Assembly (NCBI GenBank): GCA_910587835.1 | Contig: CAJUNQ010000005.1 | Location: forward strand, 1-64,000 | DNA length: 64,000 bases | From: an uncultured Oscillospiraceae bacterium | Lineage (GTDB): Bacteria; Bacillota; Clostridia; Oscillospirales; Acutalibacteraceae | Direction: 5' to 3' | Shown: piece by piece, positions 60,173 to 64,000 of the stretch | How the letters are laid out: every line of letters begins with the position of its first letter | Numbering within the stretch: the first letter of the stretch is position 1 | The notes under the pieces: model-generated | Told to the model about the DNA's origin: nothing | The model's database searches: none | Seen by the model: the letters and a program-made list of their open reading frames with translations, nothing else | Made by a program: the position numbers and the translations under genes

Positions 60173-61408
60173 ATGAAAGAACTGCGTATCGGCATTATCG
60201 GCACCGGCATGATCTCCAACCGCCACATGACCATCTGGTCCAACATCCCCGGCGCCAAGGTGGTGGCTGGGTGCGACATTGACGAGGCCAAGGTCAAGGC
60301 CTGGGGCGAGCGCTACGGCATCCCTCAGGAGGCCCTGTATGTGGACTTCCGCAAAATGCTGGAGCGGGACGATCTGGACGCCATTGACGTGTGCGTGCAC
60401 AACAACCTGCACACGCCTGTGTCCGTGGCGGTGATGAAGGCCGGCTTCCCCTGCTACTGCGAGAAGCCCATGGCCGCCAGCTATGCTGACGCAAAAATCC
60501 TCTACGACGCCCAGAAAGCCACCGGCCAGAAGCTGGCAGTGCAGCTCAGCTCCATCTACAACCTGCAAACCCGCCTGGCCAAGAGGATGATCGAGGAGGG
60601 CAAGCTGGGCAAAATCTACCACGCCCGCAGCGTCGGCCACCGCCGGGAGGGCCGCCCTGGCTTTGACATGCCCAACTTCTCCCGCGACTTTATTTCCAAG
60701 GACATCGGCGTCCACGGCCCCCTGTGCGACCTGGGCATCTACCATCTGGCGCAGATGCTGTATGTAATGGGTATGCCCGAGCTGGACACGGTCTTTGGTG
60801 TGTCCACAGCCGACTACTACCGGGACCCCCGCCTGCTGCCCCCCGGCGTCACCTATGACGTGGAGGACCTGAGCGTGGGCATTGCCACCTTCAAAAACGG
60901 AGTCTCCCTGGACATTTACGAGGACTGGGCCATGCACATGGACGAGGTGGGCACCAGCTTTATTGCCGGCTCCATGGGCGGGCTGAAGCTCATTGACGTG
61001 GACACCACCGGCGGAGACCTGGCTGTGCCCAAGGGAGGCCGCATTGCCGGAGGCGGCAGCGCCCAGAAGCCCACCCTGGAGTTCTTTGGCTATGAGGACG
61101 GCCTGAAGACCTCCAAGATCATCAACTGCCAGGAGAACGGCCGCAAAGAGGCCCAGGCAGACCCCAGAATAGCCCTTTATAATGATAACCAGGTCCATTG
61201 GGCCGCTTATCTCCGGGGAGAGCTGGACGACAGCACCCGCATCGATTCCCCCTACATCGCCATGGAGACCGCTTTGCTCTCTGACGCCATCTTCATCTCC
61301 CAGGCCCAGCATCGCAGCGTCACCGGCGAAGAGGCCCGGGCCATGTCCCAGTCTGTGGCCCTGCGCCGGCAGGAGACCCCCTGGGGCGTCATCGAGTATG
61401 ACTTTTAA
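60173..61408 (+). CDS. Gfo/Idh/MocA family oxidoreductase
   Basis: The 411-aa NAD(P)-dependent dehydrogenase has a Rossmann start IGIIGTGMISNRHM (6-19), the VAGCDID strand and the family EKP motif (E97-P99) in CYCEKPMA. The C-terminal alpha/beta domain carries the DIGVHGPLCDLGIYH substrate-site motif. Such enzymes oxidise sugars or inositols at a ring hydroxyl. AAGGAGGCTTTTCCCC precedes the ATG. It forms a unit with the following GH2 gene, 12 nt downstream. Confidence 0.92.
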   Translation: MKELRIGIIGTGMISNRHMTIWSNIPGAKVVAGCDIDEAKVKAWGERYGIPQEALYVDFRKMLERDDLDAIDVCVHNNLHTPVSVAVMKAGFPCYCEKPMAASYADAKILYDAQKATGQKLAVQLSSIYNLQTRLAKRMIEEGKLGKIYHARSVGHRREGRPGFDMPNFSRDFISKDIGVHGPLCDLGIYHLAQMLYVMGMPELDTVFGVSTADYYRDPRLLPPGVTYDVEDLSVGIATFKNGVSLDIYEDWAMHMDEVGTSFIAGSMGGLKLIDVDTTGGDLAVPKGGRIAGGGSAQKPTLEFFGYEDGLKTSKIINCQENGRKEAQADPRIALYNDNQVHWAAYLRGELDDSTRIDSPYIAMETALLSDAIFISQAQHRSVTGEEARAMSQSVALRRQETPWGVIEYDF

Positions 61409-61420
61409 GAGGAAAATACT

Positions 61421-63694
61421 ATGAGAACAATTTGCGACCTGAATGAAAACTGGCTGTTCAGCCGCCAATGCACGGCCGCCCCCGCCCAGCTGCCCACGGG
61501 AGAGGACTGGGAGCCCGTCGCCCTGCCCCACAGCTGGAACGGGGTGGAGGACCAGCAGGGCCAGCCCTTTGAGCGGGGGGCCTACTGGTATGTGAGAAGC
61601 TTTACCGCCCCCACGCAGCCCCTGCCCGGCGGGCGCGTCTATATCGAGGTGGGCGCGGCCTCTCTGGTGGGGGAGATATGGGTGAACGGCCAGTTCGTCA
61701 CCCGACATGTGGGGGGCTACAGTGCCTTTCGGGCGGACGTGACCGATGCCTGCCATGAGGGGGAGAACGTGCTGGCCATCCTCTGCGACAACCGCTACAG
61801 CGACAAGGTCTACCCCCAGCGGGCGGACTTCACCTTCTACGGGGGACTGTACCGCTATGTGCGGCTCATCAGCGTCCCCGAAAGCCGCTTTACCCTGGAC
61901 GAGCTGGGGGGCAGCGGATTCTATGTAGACGCGGACCCTGTGGAGGGGGGCGCCCAGGTGACGGTCCGGGCCCATCTGGACCAAGTGAAGGAGGGGCAGA
62001 CGGTCTGCCTGCAAATACTGGACATGGAGGACGAGCTCTGCTGCGAGGTGTGGGACTTTGCCGCCCCGAAAACCCTGCTGCAGGCCTTTATACCCAACGC
62101 CCAGCTGTGGGACGGCCCGGGAAATGCCAACCTGTACCGGGCAAAGCTGAGCCTGGTGTCCTTCAACGAGGTGCTGGATGAGGTAGACTGCGCGTTCGGT
62201 GTGCGCAGCTTTGCGGTGGACAAGGACCGGGGCTTTCTGCTCAACGGCCGGGAGCACCCCCTGCGGGGCGTGTGCCGCCACCAGGACCGGCTATACCAGG
62301 GCAACGCCCTCTCTGAGTATGACCACTGGGAGGACGCCCGGCTCATTGCCGGCATGGGGGCCAACGCCGTGCGGCTGGCCCACTACCAGCAGAGTCAGGA
62401 CATATACGAGGCCTTTGACTGGCTGGGCCTGGTGGTCTGGGCGGAGATTCCCTACTTTGCCAACAGCTGGGACGACGACGCCCACGAGGCGGCGGTCAAT
62501 GAGATCAAAGAGCTGGTGGCCCAGAACTACAACCACCCCTCCATTTGCTTCTGGGGGCTGTCCAACGAAATTCTGATGGGAGACAACGACAACCCCAAGC
62601 TGCTGGGCTGTCATAAGGACCTGAACGACGCGGTGAAGAGCCTGGACGCCCGGCGGCTGACTGTAATTGCCCACGAATACGGGGCCGGCTGGGACCATGA
62701 GCTGCACAACAGCTCGGACGCGGAGGGCTGGAACCACTACTTCGGCTGGTACCGGGGCCAGCCCCAGGACCTGGCCGCCTGGTGCGACCAGTACCACCAG
62801 AAATACCCGGAGCGCCGCTTTGCCATCACCGAGTATGGCTGCGACGCGGTGGTGAGCTACCACTCCGACGACCCGGCCAAAATGGACTATACCGAGGAGT
62901 ATCAGGTGCTTATTCACGAGAACGCCTGCGAGACCTGGGCCACCCGCCCCTGGATTTGGGGGACCTTTGTGTGGAATATGTTCGACTTTGGCAGCTACTT
63001 CCGCCGGGAGGGAGGCACCAAGGGCCGCAACAACAAGGGCCTTGCCACTCTGGACCGGAAGATTCTGAAGGACTCCTACTACGTCTACAAGGCCTGGTTC
63101 AGCAAAGAGCCCTTTGTGCATGTGGACGGCCGGCGGTACTTTGCCCGGCCCGGCGAGACCACCACCGTGCGGGTGCACTCCAACCAGCCCAAAGTAGAGC
63201 TTTTTGTGGACGGCGTGCTCTTCGCCTCTCAGGAGGGGGCCCACACCTTCGTGTTTGAGAACGTGCCCCTGAAGGAGGCCCCCACCGCCGTCACCGCCCG
63301 GGCCGGGGAGTGGGCGGACACCATCATGCTGCGCCGGGCCGCGGAGAAGCCCGGGGCGTTCACCTTCCCTGGCTTCCAGCAGACCCAGGACGCCATCAAC
63401 TGGTTTGAGAGCGTGGAGGAAGCGGCAGGGAGCATGGAGACCAAAGCCGGGTTCTTCTCAGTGCACGACAAGCTGAAGGATGTGGCCGCAAACCCCAAAG
63501 CCAAAAAGGTGTATCTGGACTGCCTCACCGCAGCGGCGGAACGGGCTTTGCCCGAGGCCATGGTGCTGAGCGGCGACCTGGAAGCCACCGTGGCCGAGAG
63601 CCTCTCTCAGGGCATGGGCGCCATGCTGCCGGGAGAACGGCAGGACAAGGTGCTGCGCCGGATGCATGCGGCGCTGTCGGAAATTGCAAAATAG
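61421..63694 (+). CDS. Glycoside hydrolase family 2 protein
   Basis: The 757-aa enzyme has the GH2 N-terminal sugar-binding domain (LPHSWNGVEDQQG, about 1-165), Ig-like domain, and TIM barrel with acid/base Glu383 in GLSNEILMG and nucleophile Glu471 in ITEYGCDA. The C terminus carries an Ig-like segment (about 590-640) and an extra helical tail (660-757). There is no signal peptide. It is shorter than LacZ and could be a beta-galactosidase or beta-glucuronidase-type enzyme. GAGGAAAATACT precedes the ATG. Coupling to the oxidoreductase suggests both process one imported glycoside. Confidence 0.92.
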   Translation: MRTICDLNENWLFSRQCTAAPAQLPTGEDWEPVALPHSWNGVEDQQGQPFERGAYWYVRSFTAPTQPLPGGRVYIEVGAASLVGEIWVNGQFVTRHVGGYSAFRADVTDACHEGENVLAILCDNRYSDKVYPQRADFTFYGGLYRYVRLISVPESRFTLDELGGSGFYVDADPVEGGAQVTVRAHLDQVKEGQTVCLQILDMEDELCCEVWDFAAPKTLLQAFIPNAQLWDGPGNANLYRAKLSLVSFNEVLDEVDCAFGVRSFAVDKDRGFLLNGREHPLRGVCRHQDRLYQGNALSEYDHWEDARLIAGMGANAVRLAHYQQSQDIYEAFDWLGLVVWAEIPYFANSWDDDAHEAAVNEIKELVAQNYNHPSICFWGLSNEILMGDNDNPKLLGCHKDLNDAVKSLDARRLTVIAHEYGAGWDHELHNSSDAEGWNHYFGWYRGQPQDLAAWCDQYHQKYPERRFAITEYGCDAVVSYHSDDPAKMDYTEEYQVLIHENACETWATRPWIWGTFVWNMFDFGSYFRREGGTKGRNNKGLATLDRKILKDSYYVYKAWFSKEPFVHVDGRRYFARPGETTTVRVHSNQPKVELFVDGVLFASQEGAHTFVFENVPLKEAPTAVTARAGEWADTIMLRRAAEKPGAFTFPGFQQTQDAINWFESVEEAAGSMETKAGFFSVHDKLKDVAANPKAKKVYLDCLTAAAERALPEAMVLSGDLEATVAESLSQGMGAMLPGERQDKVLRRMHAALSEIAK

Positions 63695-63729
63695 CAGGCG
63701 GCTGGCGGACTGACTGAAATAAGTCAAAA

Positions 63730-63766
63730 AAGAAGGGAGATCCCAAAGGGGTCCCCCTTCTTTTTT
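63730..63766 (+). terminator. Rho-independent terminator after the GH2 gene
   Basis: AGAAGGGAGATCCC pairs with GGGGTCCCCCTTCT, with two wobbles, followed by TTTTTT. Confidence 0.85.
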
Positions 63767-63817
63767 GCACTCGTTAAGAAATTTTGAAAAAAATATGAAA
63801 AAATTTGCAAATGGGGA

Positions 63818-63846
63818 TTGACAAAGAATACCTGTAGAACTATAAT
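63818..63846 (+). promoter_or_regulatory. Consensus promoter of the gene at the window end
   Basis: TTGACA (63818-63823) and TATAAT (63841-63846) match the consensus exactly with a 17-nt spacer. Confidence 0.93.
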
Positions 63847-63992
63847 AGTCAAGTAGCACAAATGAATTAGCGTTTTTTTTTTTTTTTTGAGCGATTTCCC
63901 GATTTTTTCAATTGGTTCCAATTGGCGGGGCGGTAGCCTGCTCCGCCAGTGAACATAATTTTTTTATCATTTTTTCTTAGGAGGTAAAAGAA
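63847..63992 (+). promoter_or_regulatory. Long leader with T16 tract and palindromes
   Basis: The leader of about 140 nt contains a run of 16 T (63873-63888), CAATTGG-TT-CCAATTGG (about 63910-63926), and GGCGGGGCGG pairing with CTCCGCC (about 63926-63949), then a T-rich stretch and AGGAGGT. Confidence 0.6.
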
Positions 63993-64000
63993 ATGAAAGC
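63993..64000 (+). CDS. Truncated gene at window end (first codons only)
   Basis: ATGAAAGC begins at 63993, 9 nt after AGGAGGTA and behind a consensus promoter. Only Met-Lys and part of a third codon are inside the window. By position after carbohydrate genes it might be a sugar-binding lipoprotein, but nothing in the sequence shows this. Confidence 0.7.

Overview
The window looks like chromosomal DNA of a GC-rich, spore-forming member of the Clostridia, most likely the Oscillospiraceae (Flavonifractor / Pseudoflavonifractor / Lawsonibacter-like). Reasons: an IspH-ribosomal protein S1 fusion, a SecD-SecF fusion, IreB, SpoVT and SpoIIE, the nusA-infB operon order typical of Firmicutes, strong AGGAGG ribosome binding sites, and many TTGACA/TATAAT promoters with 17-nt spacers. 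The family-level placement is inference; no rRNA or tRNA gene was seen.

Layout. 0-7.1 kb (+): cmk, plsC-like acyltransferase, S66 LD-carboxypeptidase, ispH-S1 fusion, secDF. 7.2-13.5 kb (+): a DUF378 membrane protein, a hotdog thioesterase with a hairpin-rich leader, a P-loop kinase-like protein, pheS / small unknown gene / pheT, then ireB and a conserved small unknown. 13.5-16.0 kb (-): an 80-aa unknown, a secreted Thr-Pro repeat protein and a YfcE-type phosphoesterase. 16.3-17.6 kb (+): a three-gene cassette of unknown function. 17.9-20.5 kb (-): mnmA and a phosphoglucomutase/phosphomannomutase. 20.9-22.1 kb (+): a DHHW-family secreted protein. 22.1-28.6 kb (-): typA followed by an apparent six-gene unit that includes an exonuclease-PgeF fusion, a PflA-like radical SAM protein, a Cys-rich DUF3795-like protein, a CHAP hydrolase and a tandem GNAT. 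29.1-36.9 kb: purine permease (-), PHP phosphoesterase (+), sugar-phosphate isomerase-like protein (-), GNAT (-) and a giant two-module GT-C glycosyltransferase (-). 37.1-44.5 kb (+): LacZ-type GH2, RNHCP protein, second TIM-barrel isomerase/epimerase, 2x[4Fe-4S] ferredoxin, TrmN6-like methyltransferase, rsmI, nucleoside phosphorylase. 45.1-55.7 kb (+): spoVT, then rimP-nusA-ylxR-ylxQ-infB-(toxin-antitoxin)-(alpha/beta hydrolase)-rbfA-nrnA-truB-ribF. 56.1-58.5 kb: spoIIE. 58.9-63.7 kb (+): PLP aminotransferase, Gfo/Idh/MocA oxidoreductase and a second GH2 enzyme. The window ends in the leader and first codons of another gene.

Most of the window is core translation, RNA modification, cell-envelope and sporulation genes. 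The accessory layer has four parts: (i) a family of about 165-bp elements with terminal inverted repeats, four copies, one between nusA and ylxR; (ii) a second, roughly 75-bp hairpin repeat, two copies; (iii) a RelE/ParE-like toxin-antitoxin pair and a hydrolase inserted in the infB-rbfA interval; (iv) two carbohydrate-use regions. The most interesting candidates are the internal ribosome-binding site that could release free S1 from the IspH-S1 reading frame, the DnaQ-like exonuclease fused to PgeF, the unknown three-gene cassette at 16.3-17.6 kb, and the inverted-repeat elements. No CRISPR array, prophage, insertion sequence with transposase, or obvious complete novel defence system was found.
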